A stretch of DNA of 64,000 bases from Sphingobacterium chungjuense (GCF_011316935.1 NZ_WLYS01000002.1:496001-560000); one strand, 5' to 3'; counted from the first letter of the stretch, positions 25,284-36,300 are shown. The notes: generated from the sequence alone by a model not told the origin. A program made the numbers and translations.

Positions 25284-25351
25284 TTACAATTGGTTTGCGC
25301 AATGAAACTACAAAAAAATATTTTCAAAAAAAGCATAAATATTTATTGGAG

Positions 25352-26776
25352 TTATCTCTTGTCAAAGTGATCTTTCCATGCGGTCTGCGCGGCATGATAA
25401 CCCGACATACCATGTACTCCACCGCCTGGAGGCGTAGACGACGAGCAGATATATACATTTTTAAGCGATGTACGATATGGTGTTAGCGATCTCGTTGGTC
25501 GTGTATACAATTGGAAGATATCCATAATTCCTCCATTGATGTCGCCGCCCACATAATTGGGATTGTACGCTTCTAGCTGCGCCGGACTGTAAGTATGTCT
25601 TGCTAAGATCGTATCTCGGAAACCCGGTGCAAACCGCTCCACTTGTGCTTCGATTTCTTTGGTGTAATCTTCCGGCGAACCATTCGGCACATGACAATAT
25701 GCCCAACCCGTATGTTTGCCCTCGGGAGCCCGTTGGCTATCAAATGCACTTTGCTGTGTAAACAACACAAACGGCTTCTCTACTTTCTTACCGAGATGAC
25801 TGGCCTGCTCGTTGGCAGCGATTTCGGCATAGGTGTTACCTAGGTGTACGGTGGCCGCCTCTTGACAGCGCAAATCTAGAAAAGGCGTTTTCTCCGACAG
25901 TGCCCAATCGATCTTGAATACGCCCATACCCTGCCGAAATTGTTCTAATTGTCGGGTATATCCTAGTGAAAACTTCAAACCTTTCAGCCCTAATAATTGC
26001 TTTGGTGTCAAGTCAAGGATCAAAGTCGTATGCGAAGGCAATGCTGCGATATCTTCTACCCAAGTCCCCGTTTGCAATTCCCCGCCCAATGATGTGTAAT
26101 AGCTCAGCAAAGCATTGGCAATGGCTTGCGAACCTCCAATTGGTATGGGCCAGCCATATTTATTACCCACAGCCGAAAGTACTAAAGCAATAGCCGATGT
26201 GGTCCAATTGCTCAACGGCTGGATGCCGTGTGCCGCCATGCCTGCCCACAATGCCGCCGCTTGATCCGTTTTAAATCGATTTGCGATCCAACTGGCAGGT
26301 TGCAAAGCGTGCAAACCAAATGCAGCCAAATTCAGCGGTTTTTCAGGAAACCGTAAGGGACCCATGATGGCTTTGGCCAATGATTCCCAATGTGCTAACA
26401 CCGGTTCGATCAAGCTTTGATAACGCTTGCCATCCTTACCGAGTCCGGCAACCGTATCACACAAGCTATTGTGCAGAAAAGCAGTATCGCCATTATCCAA
26501 GGGATGAGCAGCCGCGTACTTTGGCGTCACAAATTCCAACCCATGCGCTGCCAACGGCAGCGAACTAAAGAAAGGAGAAGCCATCGCCATAGGATGTATG
26601 GCCGAACAGACATCGTGCTTGAATCCTGGCAGCGTGAGTTCCTTCGTTCGCATGCCACCACCAATTTGCTCATCGCCCTCGATCAAAAGCGTAGCAAGAC
26701 CTTGCTGTCGCAAAGTAATAGCAGCGGCAAGCCCATTCGGGCCAGATCCTACAATAATGGTGTCATATCTGCTCAT
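25352..26776 (-). CDS. FAD-dependent oxidoreductase, phytoene-desaturase/PYROXD2-like
   Basis: A 474-aa flavoprotein. The N-terminal Rossmann fold is TIIVGSGPNGLAAAITL with the acidic end LLIEGDEQIGGGMRT. The C-terminal FAD-binding stretch is TPPGGGVHGMSGYHAAQTAW. These are the hallmarks of the CrtI/PYROXD2 family, which desaturate carotenoids or act on unidentified lipids. No other carotenoid gene is in view, so substrate and pathway remain open. It is on the same strand as the upstream SusC/D-rhodanese locus but separated from the small lipoprotein gene by 52 bp. Confidence 0.85.
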   Translation of the reverse strand: MSRYDTIIVGSGPNGLAAAITLRQQGLATLLIEGDEQIGGGMRTKELTLPGFKHDVCSAIHPMAMASPFFSSLPLAAHGLEFVTPKYAAAHPLDNGDTAFLHNSLCDTVAGLGKDGKRYQSLIEPVLAHWESLAKAIMGPLRFPEKPLNLAAFGLHALQPASWIANRFKTDQAAALWAGMAAHGIQPLSNWTTSAIALVLSAVGNKYGWPIPIGGSQAIANALLSYYTSLGGELQTGTWVEDIAALPSHTTLILDLTPKQLLGLKGLKFSLGYTRQLEQFRQGMGVFKIDWALSEKTPFLDLRCQEAATVHLGNTYAEIAANEQASHLGKKVEKPFVLFTQQSAFDSQRAPEGKHTGWAYCHVPNGSPEDYTKEIEAQVERFAPGFRDTILARHTYSPAQLEAYNPNYVGGDINGGIMDIFQLYTRPTRSLTPYRTSLKNVYICSSSTPPGGGVHGMSGYHAAQTAWKDHFDKR

Positions 26777-26828
26777 GCATACATCGGGCTATGGATTTAA
26801 TATACAAAGAAAGTAAAGCTATTACAAA

Positions 26829-26987
26829 TTAATCGCATCCTGTATTTGGTTGTTCATCCTCGGCGACTGCTGTAGAATCTGTCGCGTCAACTACAGCATC
26901 GTTTTTCTTATCGCTCGCCGATCCACAAGCAGATGACATTAAGATTAGTGCGGATAAAAACAAGGTTGCTTTAAAGATTTTTTTCAT
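26829..26987 (-). CDS. Small lipoprotein (52 aa)
   Basis: The minus-strand ATG at 26987 to TAA at 26829 encodes MKKIFKATLFLSALILMSSAC, a clear lipoprotein signal ending in SSAC, then a short acidic mature part (KKNDAVVDATDSTAVAEDEQ) ending NTGCD. The mature peptide is about 32 residues, with one extra Cys near the end. It lies 13 bp after the thioredoxin-like lipoprotein gene, so it is probably the last gene of the SusC/D-rhodanese operon. Function unknown. Confidence 0.75.
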   Translation of the reverse strand: MKKIFKATLFLSALILMSSACGSASDKKNDAVVDATDSTAVAEDEQPNTGCD

Positions 26988-27000
26988 GATAATGATGTAT

Positions 27001-27648
27001 TTAAAGGGTAAAATATTTACGATAACGTGTTTTGAGTTCTTCTCTCTGGGCGGCTGTCAGCTTAACCGCAGGCTCGGTCTGTGACACCACAGTGGATACT
27101 ACCTTGTGTACGCCTTCGCCTTTTTCTATAAACAGCACCGTAGGCGATGAAATACGTTTTATAGAATCGACACCCAGCACAGTATATGGATTCCAGATCG
27201 CATCAAACTTTTTCAATATAGCTTGATAGCCTGCACTACCTTCTTTGGTGGTCGAGACCTGACCGTCAACCAACTCTTTGGTATCTCGGATATCATAAAT
27301 ATCCAAGTAATAGATCGTTGCATGCTCTTCCCTAGCAAATTCAAACAAGGGTTCTACCGCATTGCGAAACCACGGACAACGAGGCCAGCCAAACAGCACA
27401 ATACCATTTTCTAAATGGAGCACTTCATCCTCTGTAGCGTATACCACAGGTAGGCTATCGGGCAATGTAACGTGCACCCGACTGCTATCATTGAGGCTTT
27501 CTAGTTGTTGCTTGAATTTGGCAGCATCGCCATAGTTGATCGCGGCATCTGCATTCTTTACCGCATTTTTAACAGCTTGCGGATCATGACAACTGGCAAA
27601 ACAAATCGCCAATCCTGCACATACCGCCCATAGCATATTCCTTTTCAT
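27001..27648 (-). CDS. Thioredoxin-fold lipoprotein
   Basis: A 215-aa periplasmic protein with lipobox CFASC after MKRNMLWAVCAGLAI. The core resembles thioredoxin: GIVLFGWPRCPWFRNAVEPLFEFA replaces the usual CxxC helix with a single Cys (CPWF), then ATIYYLDIYDI, and a late SSPTVLFIEKGEGV with the cis-Pro strand. With one active Cys it cannot act as a classical disulfide reductase. It may carry a persulfide, bind a thiol, or form a mixed disulfide. It sits directly after the MBL-rhodanese gene, consistent with sulfur transfer (inference). Confidence 0.75.
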   Translation of the reverse strand: MKRNMLWAVCAGLAICFASCHDPQAVKNAVKNADAAINYGDAAKFKQQLESLNDSSRVHVTLPDSLPVVYATEDEVLHLENGIVLFGWPRCPWFRNAVEPLFEFAREEHATIYYLDIYDIRDTKELVDGQVSTTKEGSAGYQAILKKFDAIWNPYTVLGVDSIKRISSPTVLFIEKGEGVHKVVSTVVSQTEPAVKLTAAQREELKTRYRKYFTL

Positions 27649-27675
27649 ATATTTTCGTTTTTTAGCGTGATCTAT

Positions 27676-29112
27676 CTAATAATTTTTAATTTTTTCACCG
27701 ATGTCTATCACCTGCGCTTCGGGTTTATATTTTTTAATTAAGCTACTTGCTACTGCCGAGCGATAGCCTGTAGCACAATGCACCACTATAGGTTTGTCAG
27801 TCGTGATACGAGCAAGCTGATCTTTGAGCCGCGTGAGCGGAATGACTTGTGCATCGGCAAATACAGGCTTTGCTTTGGCTTCGTCTTCAGACCGCACATC
27901 CAAAATCAAATATTGCCCCGACTGTGTTTCAAAGGCCGTCGTGTCGAAAGACGCCGATTGCTGACCTTTTTGTTGCTCCTCATACACCAACACGCCCTTT
28001 ACTAAAGCTTCGTACCCGATCTTAGCTATTTTTTCTAGTCGCGGCTGGATGCTCGCCTGATCTTCTACAACCAAATAGAATGGTTCATTGGGTTCTACCA
28101 AAGTGCCGATCCAAGTTTCTGATTTGAGTCGATCGGGGATATTTATTGATCCGATAAAATGCCCTGTGCGAAACTGTTCGACTGGGCGCGTATCTACTAT
28201 AAAAGTTGGCAACTCATTGAGCGATATCGCAGCCAACCGAGCCACAGCGCTTAATGCTGGCAACAGTGATTGCGCACCATTTTTATTGACTTCGATAGCG
28301 AAAGGAAAGTAGGCTGGTATATCAGGTTGATCGCGCAGCAAATGTGCGACAAAAGCCTCTTGCGTCGTCGGTTGGAAAGCGAAATTCGTTTTCTTTTCCT
28401 GCCCGATGGTGCTTACCTTTTCTTTACTCAGTGCTTGTCCACATAAAGACCCTGCTCCATGCGCTGGATACACCAATACATCGTCGGCCAATGGACTGTA
28501 TTTATGCTGTATGGTTTCATACATTTGTTTGGCCAAATATTCCCGTTGTGAGGCAGCTTCACCAGAGTATTCCCTTAAATCTGGCCGACCGACACCGCCC
28601 AGCAAAAGTGCATCGCCTGTAAATACGGCCACCTCCTTGCCGTCGACCAACAAAAGCACAGAAATACTATCAGCAGAATGCCCGGGTGTGTTAATGGCGC
28701 GTAGCGAAACTTGGTCGCTTATTGGGAATACATCTGGCTCATCAAAGTCTTGATGTGGAAATGTTGCTTTGGCCAACTTGCTCACCAAAACAGGCACATT
28801 AAGCTCTTGATGTACTTGCAAATGAGCGCTCACAAAGTCGGCGTGGCTATGCGTTTCTATGACCGCAACAATCTCCGCTCCGCGTGCTGCCGCATAGTCG
28901 TAATAAGGACGCGGATCTCTCGACGGATCGATGATGACTAGTTTCTTATTCGCTTCTATCGCATAAGAAAACTGGGCTAAACCCTCATCCTCAAATTGTT
29001 TAATCTCATAATTTACTGCTTTTCGGCCCGAACCGGTACAGGCCAGCATCTTGCTGCTTCCAGCAATAGCGATCGCCAATAGAGATTGATGTATAAATAA
29101 TCGTCTTTTCAT
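27676..29112 (-). CDS. Metallo-beta-lactamase/rhodanese fusion, exported
   Basis: 478 aa from the Met at 29112. The N-terminus MKRRLFIHQSLLAIAIAG and a Cys in KMLAC suggest a Tat-type signal with a lipobox. Residues about 35-270 are an ETHE1/CstB-like MBL domain (ETHSHADFVSAH, NTPGHSADSIS, FTGDALLLGGVGRPD, VYPAHGAGSLCG). Two rhodanese modules follow: the first with FIVDTRPVEQFRTGHFIGS and no loop Cys seen, the second with LILDVRSEDEA and an active loop VVHCATGYRSAVA. The family oxidises persulfides and moves sulfane sulfur. A longer start at 29166 would overlap the upstream gene and lacks a signal. In this SusC/D locus it probably works on an imported sulfur compound (inference). Confidence 0.85.
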   Translation of the reverse strand: MKRRLFIHQSLLAIAIAGSSKMLACTGSGRKAVNYEIKQFEDEGLAQFSYAIEANKKLVIIDPSRDPRPYYDYAAARGAEIVAVIETHSHADFVSAHLQVHQELNVPVLVSKLAKATFPHQDFDEPDVFPISDQVSLRAINTPGHSADSISVLLLVDGKEVAVFTGDALLLGGVGRPDLREYSGEAASQREYLAKQMYETIQHKYSPLADDVLVYPAHGAGSLCGQALSKEKVSTIGQEKKTNFAFQPTTQEAFVAHLLRDQPDIPAYFPFAIEVNKNGAQSLLPALSAVARLAAISLNELPTFIVDTRPVEQFRTGHFIGSINIPDRLKSETWIGTLVEPNEPFYLVVEDQASIQPRLEKIAKIGYEALVKGVLVYEEQQKGQQSASFDTTAFETQSGQYLILDVRSEDEAKAKPVFADAQVIPLTRLKDQLARITTDKPIVVHCATGYRSAVASSLIKKYKPEAQVIDIGEKIKNY

Positions 29113-29132
29113 ATCATGAACTAATAAGTTGA

Positions 29133-30602
29133 TTAATAGGTAAATAGATGATTCTCCATATACCATTCCTTGCCTGTAAGGTATTGCTCATCTAATCTAT
29201 CTAGCGTTATATGGATGGAATCTTGCTCGGCATCCAGCCCTTTCAGCACGATGCGTCCGGTGCTTGGTCTTTCATAGTGCCAACGCAATATCCCGAGTCC
29301 ATCACCGACAGCGGTTCCATACAAAGCCTTGAGGCCTACATCCAACTTTTTGTCCAACAGTTTGCGTTCATCAGCGCTAAACTTCCTGTTCTTATCAATT
29401 AGATATAGGCTATTCTCTAGCGAATCAATCTCATAATACAAATAGGTCTTTCCGCCTGCTCTACCCGTAAATTCATACGTTTTCAGCACATCATTTAAGG
29501 CGGGTGTACCATTTCCTAGATCGATATCTGCTGGCTTGTTTACTTTGTACACCAAGGTGGAATAGCGTTCAAAGAAAGCTTCGTGCCAGCGCACCGAATC
29601 ATTCGGATTATAAGGTAACACCTTGCCATTATGTTCAAATGTGCTCACCTGATAATGCCCTGCTGCTTGCGACAAACCTGGCAACACGGGTTCTTTCAAA
29701 CGACCTTCATTGTAAAATCGATCGTACCTGAAGTAACCATATACAAATAAGAAAAGTACAATAATGACTGACTTGATCACCACATGGCCAATGCGTAGCC
29801 ATTTCTTTTGAAAAACAGGTGTGTAGTAATGCGGAATTACCGCTTCTCTTTTGATGAATAATCGCCAGATATCAGGCATATATTGTAATAACAGAAAGAT
29901 AGACAACAACACAAAGTAAGAGCTATATACATGCACAGCGCCATCGTATGCAATATTGGCGTGCCCAATATTAAATAGCACACCAGCATTGATAATCGCG
30001 CCAATCGCTGTCGTACCGCGAAAGAAAAGCAGCGCTCCTGCGGCTATTTCTAAAAACCCGAGAAAGATCTCGTATTTGTATGATATCCCAACAATCTGCC
30101 AATACAGTTTAAACGGCGCATACGCTCCGAAATCTGTATTCAGATTGGCCAATGATGGGAATGGCATCTGCATCGGAAAGAATTTGATGAAGCCAAAGGC
30201 AATCAAACCAAATGCGATGCGGTAGCGCACAATCACGCGAAGCCAATAATAAAGCACCGTGTAGTTGTCTCGTTGACTATTGCGAGCCAATATCGTCCAC
30301 ACCGCACTTCCTAGAGCGGCGACTAGCGCCGTGAACCACCAAGACACATAAGATGCAAATCCCCAAGTGCCGCTTTCGGATTCGATACTGATCCAACCGG
30401 ATCGAGAGCCACCTGCTATGCTGGCTAGAAAATCATAGAGAGAATCTGGTGCAATCACTTTGTCATACCATTTCCCATCCAATGGGATCACCATCAGAAT
30501 AAAGAAGATAAAAGCGAATCGAAATCCTACTTTTTCCCAATATCTCCAGACAGTGCGCTGGCTCAACTCGTCATTAGGTGCTATTGTATATACAGATGCC
30601 AT
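29133..30602 (-). CDS. DoxX-like integral membrane protein with large soluble C-terminal domain, copy 2
   Basis: A 489-aa protein. Several hydrophobic helices fill the first about 290 residues (RFAFIFFILMVIPL, WWFTALVAALGSAVWTIL, YRIAFGLIAFGFIKFFPMQ, FLGFLEIAAGALLFFRGT). They are followed by about 195 residues of soluble beta-rich sequence ending DSIHITLDRLDEQYLTGKEW. The repeated YWLRVIVRYRIAFGLIAFGFIKFFPMQMP is closely matched in the next gene (YWLRVLLRYRLALAITFLGIVKVLPIQIP), so the two are paralogs. The membrane part resembles DoxX/DoxD-type proteins, some of which belong to quinone-linked sulfur oxidation. Function here is unproven. Confidence 0.7.
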   Translation of the reverse strand: MASVYTIAPNDELSQRTVWRYWEKVGFRFAFIFFILMVIPLDGKWYDKVIAPDSLYDFLASIAGGSRSGWISIESESGTWGFASYVSWWFTALVAALGSAVWTILARNSQRDNYTVLYYWLRVIVRYRIAFGLIAFGFIKFFPMQMPFPSLANLNTDFGAYAPFKLYWQIVGISYKYEIFLGFLEIAAGALLFFRGTTAIGAIINAGVLFNIGHANIAYDGAVHVYSSYFVLLSIFLLLQYMPDIWRLFIKREAVIPHYYTPVFQKKWLRIGHVVIKSVIIVLFLFVYGYFRYDRFYNEGRLKEPVLPGLSQAAGHYQVSTFEHNGKVLPYNPNDSVRWHEAFFERYSTLVYKVNKPADIDLGNGTPALNDVLKTYEFTGRAGGKTYLYYEIDSLENSLYLIDKNRKFSADERKLLDKKLDVGLKALYGTAVGDGLGILRWHYERPSTGRIVLKGLDAEQDSIHITLDRLDEQYLTGKEWYMENHLFTY

Positions 30603-30622
30603 TTTGTCTAAGAATTAATAGA

Positions 30623-31966
30623 TTAATAAATGCGGATAGGTTTTCGTCTCCCCTCTTGCAGCAAGTATTTCTTCGCTTGCTTTTCGAGCCGTACTTGTAA
30701 GGCATTGCCCGCCTGATCTCTCCCCCTGAGAATAAGCGTGGCATCATCTACCTCATCCACTAGAAAATCAAACTTTCGCTGCGGATCATTCTGTCCGTCC
30801 AACACTAAGCTTGCGGGCTCGTTTTCTTTTATTTTACGGTAAGCATATCGATAAAAACGACGACCACCATTACCTATGTACTCAAAGTTTCGGGCATTTT
30901 GAGCAGATATTCGTGGCTTCAAGCTGTCTGGCTTTACCGTAAAATTTTCGCGTATACTTACGGTATTCCATTCCTCAAAAACAACATCCTTCCAACGATT
31001 TTTATCCGTTAGAGAATAAGCCAACGTATCCCCGTTCCACACAAAATCTTTCACATCGTACACGCCCTTCCATTTGCTGACGCCTTGCTGCTCGGGAAAA
31101 GGATATCGGCTATCTTTCCAAACCACATACGATTGCACGCTAAAGCCCGCAATGAGCAACAGAAAGACCACTTGTAGATAGGGACGCGAACGAGATACAA
31201 GATGATGATATTTTGGTACGAAAAGATCTGGCGAAGCGCCAGTGTGACTTACCAGCAAACCATAAAACCGGGGTAGATCGTATAGAAAAATAACGCTCGC
31301 GACAAGCAGTAGAAAAGAACTGTAGACCTGTTCTCCAATGTCATACACATAATTGACGATCACGACATTGAGCAATACCGCGATTAATAAACCAGCGCCG
31401 ATGACGGCTGTACGACGATGCAACAATAGCAAACCAGCTATCACTTCCAGTGCCCCAATCAGTGGGAGATACCCAGCCGTGGCGATACCATTCGTGAGAT
31501 AATAGAGCTTCCAGCGCAAAAAATCGCCGTACTCTGTATGCAAGTCACTGAGCGTCGGTTCAGGAATTTGGATCGGTAAAACTTTGACTATTCCTAAAAA
31601 AGTGATAGCCAGCGCTAAGCGATAGCGCAGCAAAACGCGCAACCAATAATAGAGTGTCTCGTCATCCCATTGGCATCGTTTGCGAAAATAGTTCCCAAAA
31701 ACAAAAACGAGTACAAAAGCAGTGACGAGCGCGATTAACCAATTATAATAGCCCGGAACATCTGAACCAACATACGCGCCTTCGCTAACAAAAGACGTAC
31801 GATAAGTGGCCAACTGAAAGGCATTTTCAAATGAAAACAACGACCCGTTGGACAAAGATTCGTAGAGATACGGATCATATGGGATAGATAAAATCAGGAA
31901 GAACAGGAAGCTGACTTCCAACAGCAAGCGGTAATTTGATTTTGATATAGTACTCACAGCGGTCAT
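30623..31966 (-). CDS. DoxX-like integral membrane protein with soluble C-terminal domain, copy 1
   Basis: A 447-aa paralog of the 29133-30602 product. The N-terminal membrane part has FLFFLILSIPYDPYLY, WLIALVTAFVLVFVFGNYF, YRLALAITFLGIVKVLPIQIP, LIGALEVIAGLLLLHRRT and a later TM near YLQVVFLLLIAGFSVQSYVVW. The C-terminal domain ends ATLILRGRDQAGNALQVRLEKQ, matching the end of its paralog in layout. It lies 14 bp after susD and 20 bp before the second copy. The pair could form a heteromeric membrane complex that passes electrons to quinone, but this is only inference from the DoxX-like part. Confidence 0.7.
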   Translation of the reverse strand: MTAVSTISKSNYRLLLEVSFLFFLILSIPYDPYLYESLSNGSLFSFENAFQLATYRTSFVSEGAYVGSDVPGYYNWLIALVTAFVLVFVFGNYFRKRCQWDDETLYYWLRVLLRYRLALAITFLGIVKVLPIQIPEPTLSDLHTEYGDFLRWKLYYLTNGIATAGYLPLIGALEVIAGLLLLHRRTAVIGAGLLIAVLLNVVIVNYVYDIGEQVYSSFLLLVASVIFLYDLPRFYGLLVSHTGASPDLFVPKYHHLVSRSRPYLQVVFLLLIAGFSVQSYVVWKDSRYPFPEQQGVSKWKGVYDVKDFVWNGDTLAYSLTDKNRWKDVVFEEWNTVSIRENFTVKPDSLKPRISAQNARNFEYIGNGGRRFYRYAYRKIKENEPASLVLDGQNDPQRKFDFLVDEVDDATLILRGRDQAGNALQVRLEKQAKKYLLQEGRRKPIRIY

Positions 31967-31980
31967 GTTAAGTGAAAGAT

Positions 31981-33351
31981 TTAATCCAATCCGGGATTTT
32001 GCGTTAGATTCGGATCGATAGCAACTTGTGAAAAAGGAATAGGAAGCAGCAACCTATTTACGTCGGATATATTCAGCACTTCTTGCGCTCGACCTGTACG
32101 AATGAGGTCGTACCAACGATGATTTTCTAAGGCAAACTCTACCCTATTTTCTTGCTCAATGGCTAGAATCAAAGCAGCACGATTGGATGGTTCCGTAAAT
32201 AGCGGCACATTTGCGCGGTCGCGTATAGCATTCAGGTCTGTCGTTGCTGCGAGTAGATCGCCAGCACCATTTCTTTCTGCCAACGCTTCGGCTCTGATGA
32301 GATACAGCTCGGCCGTACGTATGAGGAAAGCTGGATCAGTACGATTCACCCGATAATATAGATTGCCGATCAGTACATTGGGTTCGGTAGCGGTCGCTGT
32401 GCGATACACCAAGGAAGAACGATCGCCACCGATTTCCGGATTGGTCAACAAATTAAAAATTGTCCCAGAAGGACGAATCCACGCTGTTCCGCCATTGGCA
32501 CTGGCTAACCACTGTCCTGCCTGATTATTGGTATTATTCACGTCGTAAAAAAGCTCGAACACCGACTCGCGTGTATTCGACGCATTATTAGAATAAAAGG
32601 AATGATACGGAGTTACTAAGCCATAATTTGTCTGATCTTCGATCAGGTATGAAGCGTAGCGAATTGCTTGATCCCAGTTTTTTTGATACAAATAATACCT
32701 AGCCAATAATGCGCGCGCGCTCTGTCTGGTGGCGCGAATACGATTTGTGGTGGCTGGCAGCAGCTCTTCCGCACGTTGCAAATCTAGATGTACTTGTTCA
32801 TAGGTTTGCTGCAAAGTACTTCTTGGTAGATCTGGCAAAGAACTTGCTGAACTCGTCGGCTCCAGAATAAGCTGTACACCACCCCATGTACGTGCCAGAT
32901 CAAAATAAGCCAATGCGCGAACGAAGTATGCTTCGCCTACGAGTTGATTTTTATTCTCCTCCGTAAATCCTGTAGTCACAGGCAAAGTCGGCACTTTGGC
33001 AATGACGTGATTCGCGCGGTTAATGGTATGGTATATCTGATTCCACACCGTGGCCAGCACCGCGAGATCAGACCGCACGGAATGATTGGTCAATGTTTGG
33101 TGCACGGTCTGGCTACCACTGTAAACAATATTATCTCCCGAGAAAAAGCCTAAAATCTGAAAGCTATAGCCGTAGTAGCCATCAGCACGGAGTGCGCTGT
33201 AGATACCGCGCACTGCCGTCTCTGCCGAAGTCCGATCTACGATCGTGACCTCATCCGAAACGGCATCTTTGGGTTGTACATCCAGAAAGGATTCACAGCT
33301 GGTAAAGGTTAGTGATGACAAAAAAAGTATAAAATATGTCGTGATTTTCAT
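31981..33351 (-). CDS. SusD/RagB-family outer-membrane lipoprotein
   Basis: A 456-aa SusD-like ligand-binding lipoprotein. The signal ends in lipobox FTSC, followed by ESFLDVQPKDAVSDE, the typical start of SusD. TPR-like helices (EAYFVRALAYFDLARTWGGVQLI, QSARALLARYYLYQKNWDQAIRYA) and the C-terminal RIRDRANVPLF-type end with ENRVEFALENHRWYDLIRTGRA are all family features. It caps the SusC barrel encoded 31 bp upstream. No glycan-degrading enzyme is in the operon, so the ligand is probably not a polysaccharide (inference). Confidence 0.95.
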   Translation of the reverse strand: MKITTYFILFLSSLTFTSCESFLDVQPKDAVSDEVTIVDRTSAETAVRGIYSALRADGYYGYSFQILGFFSGDNIVYSGSQTVHQTLTNHSVRSDLAVLATVWNQIYHTINRANHVIAKVPTLPVTTGFTEENKNQLVGEAYFVRALAYFDLARTWGGVQLILEPTSSASSLPDLPRSTLQQTYEQVHLDLQRAEELLPATTNRIRATRQSARALLARYYLYQKNWDQAIRYASYLIEDQTNYGLVTPYHSFYSNNASNTRESVFELFYDVNNTNNQAGQWLASANGGTAWIRPSGTIFNLLTNPEIGGDRSSLVYRTATATEPNVLIGNLYYRVNRTDPAFLIRTAELYLIRAEALAERNGAGDLLAATTDLNAIRDRANVPLFTEPSNRAALILAIEQENRVEFALENHRWYDLIRTGRAQEVLNISDVNRLLLPIPFSQVAIDPNLTQNPGLD

Positions 33352-33382
33352 GTTGATTTCGATTAGATGGATTCAAAAAATG

Positions 33383-36300
33383 CTACAAGGTGACATTCAG
33401 ACCAAGTTGAAAAGTCCGAGGTTGCGGTGGTGTACCAAATGAACCAATACCCTGCGAATTCGGATTGCTCGTGACGTTAGATTCTGGATCCCCCGTGTAT
33501 TTGCTCCAGAGAAAAAGATTGGAACCCAAGAAGTAAATTCTCGCATTAGAAAAACCCACTTTTTGCGCAAGTTCCCGGGGCAGCTTGTACCCAAAGGTGA
33601 GCTGTCGCAATTTTAAGAAAGAGGCATCTTCCAGATAGCGACTATTCGCATCAATGGTATAGTTGAGCCCCACAGATGTTAAACGCGGAACATCGGTTTG
33701 ATCTCCGGGCTCTTGCCACCTGTTCAAGACATTTTCAAACACACCGCCGCTGCTGGGGTTGCGTTCTCGAAAATAACGGTATAGATTAAGCGAGTAATTG
33801 CCATATTGGAAGCTAAAGTCTACACCCAAATCAAATTGTTTGTAGGTGAAAGTATTCCCAATACCACCATAAAATTTTGGATAAGCATTTCTAAAAACCT
33901 TACGGGCAGAAGTAGGCAATGAGCCGTCTGCAAGTTGTCCGTCGAACACCGCATCTCCGGTTTGCGGATCTACATAAAGCTGCTCATACAACCAGAAAGA
34001 GTTGAGCGAATGTCCTTCCTTCAGAATCACCCAATCACGCGTATACTGCGTAATCTGCGATGGCAGGTACTCGATGTTATTTCTATTTCCCGAAATATTA
34101 ATGCTGGTATTCCAAGTGAAGTTTTGATTTCTGATGTTGACAGCGTTTAACAAAAACTCATATCCTTTGTTGCTGATCTCCCCCACATTGGCCCAGTAAT
34201 CCGAAAAACCAGATGTACCTTGAATTGGTTGTTCTAGCAACAAATCGGAGGTATATTTGTGATACAGATCGACGGTAATACCTAGGCGATGATCGAATAA
34301 GGCAATATCGACACCCAAATCTGTTTGTGCGGTGCGTTCCCAACGAAGATTGTCATTACCTAACTGAAACGGACCAACACCAGGAAGCGGTGTACCATGA
34401 ATATTGGCGTAGCTCGCATCGCCCGACCACAGTCCGCGTGCTGCGAAATTGCTGATGCCGGCTTGATTACCCGTGATACCATACGAACCACGGATCTTGA
34501 ATTCATTCAACCAATCTGCACTGGATAAAAACTGTTCTTCGCTCAAGCGCCATCCGAGTGAGAATGCAGGGAAATATCCCCAACGGTTGTTGGCACCAAA
34601 CTTCGAAGAACCATCCGTACGTAAGGTTGCTTCCGCAAAATACCGATCCGCATAATTGTAACCCACCCTTCCGAAAAAGGAGGAAATGGTATATTTCGAC
34701 CAGCTCTCCGATCCGCGCACAGTAGCTGCTGATGATATCAGCTTGTACGAATCATTGGCAAATCCATTCCCTTCTAGATACGCATAATCAAACGTGTTGC
34801 TTTGCAAAGTGTTACCAATCAAAGCAGAAAGCTGATGCTGTCCAATATTGGTTTGATAAGACAATATTTGTTCATTGATCCACGTACTATTGCGGCTGAT
34901 GCCTGAAGTAGCTTGGTTGGCATTGGCAATTCCGATACTTGTTTTGCTATTCCAGTACTGCGATTCATCGTACAAATTATAATCTGCACTGAAAGTAGAG
35001 CGGAGCTTCAAACCTTTCCAAAGGTCAATCTCTGCAAAGGCACTACCGATGTATCGCAAACTGGTCGTATTCACATCATAGTTATCGACCAAAGTGTAGG
35101 TGTTATCTACCCCATTGACAGCGCCATCTTCGGTGAAAATCGGAATATTTGTAGCCGAGGAAATGGCCGAATTAAATAGACTGACCTGCGGCCCGTCTCC
35201 CGTACGCGCCTGATTGCGATATGTTCTCGAAAAATTATTCGTTAGGCCAATCTTTACGCGATCGGAAAGTTGATGATCAAAATTAAATTTGAGGTTGGCG
35301 CGCGAGAAATCAATGACCTTAATAAAGGCTTCTTGACCAGTATAACCTGCACCGATGTAAAAGCGAGATCGGTCTCCACCCCCTTGGACACCTACGCTAT
35401 AATCTTGTAGCTTGCCATTTCGAAGCAGAAAACCCAAACGATCAAAGGTTTCCTGATCTTCTGGATTTCCGCGACCGCCTTCCGAAATTGGTCGGAATGG
35501 TCTGTTGGCAAATGTTTGGTTCAATGCCGGATTATCCAGACCAGAATTAATCCACCACTCATTTGCCAAGGTCGCCGTTTCTGGGCCTGAGGCCAATTTC
35601 GGCAACAATGCTTTATTAGCCTCTGCCCAGCCGCCCAAAACATTGACATCGATTTTTGTTTTAGTGCCGTAACTTCCTTTTTTTGTCGTGATGATAATCA
35701 CGCCATTAGCACCTCGCGACCCGTAAATAGCAGTTGCCGAAGCATCTTTGAGCACCTCAATGGATTCGATATCGGCAGGATTGATATCGGTGAGCGGCGA
35801 ACTAGTTCGGCCGCCCAAGCCGATCGTTTGTAGCGAAGTGTTGTTCAGGAAAACGCCATCAACAATGTATAAAGGATCGCTGCTGGAGTTGATCGATGTG
35901 GTACCACGCACACGCAAAAAGATACTCTCTCCTGGCACACCCGAATTGGTAACTACTTGCACACCGGGCAATTTGCCTTGCAACTGCGCATCGAAGCTCG
36001 CTACAGGAATCTTATTGACTTCGGCAGCGTCTAATCTGGCAACTGATCCGGTCAGATCGCGACGGCGCTGCGTGCCATAACCGACAACCACCATTTCTTC
36101 CAGTCGATCCGAACTTGGTTGCAAAACGATGCTGATTTCTGGTTGATTGGCTACAATGGTTTTGGAGCTGTAACCGAGTGATGAAAGCAAAATGGTGAGC
36201 GGCAATTTCTGGCCAGTGACAATCTGAAAGTTCCCGTGAACATCTGATTTTAAGCTGTGCGTAACGCCCTGTAGCTGTATGGTAACGCCTTCAATGGGTT

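Noticed and set aside
28800..28880. Loss of the second His in the MBL motif (HSHADF) as a damaged enzyme
   Set aside because: Asp-Phe or Asp-Tyr after HxHxD is common in MBL-rhodanese proteins of the CstB type, so the site is probably functional.
29112..29166. Upstream start of the MBL-rhodanese gene at 29166
   Set aside because: It would overlap the preceding gene by 34 bp and bury the signal peptide; the Met at 29112 gives a normal exported N-terminus.
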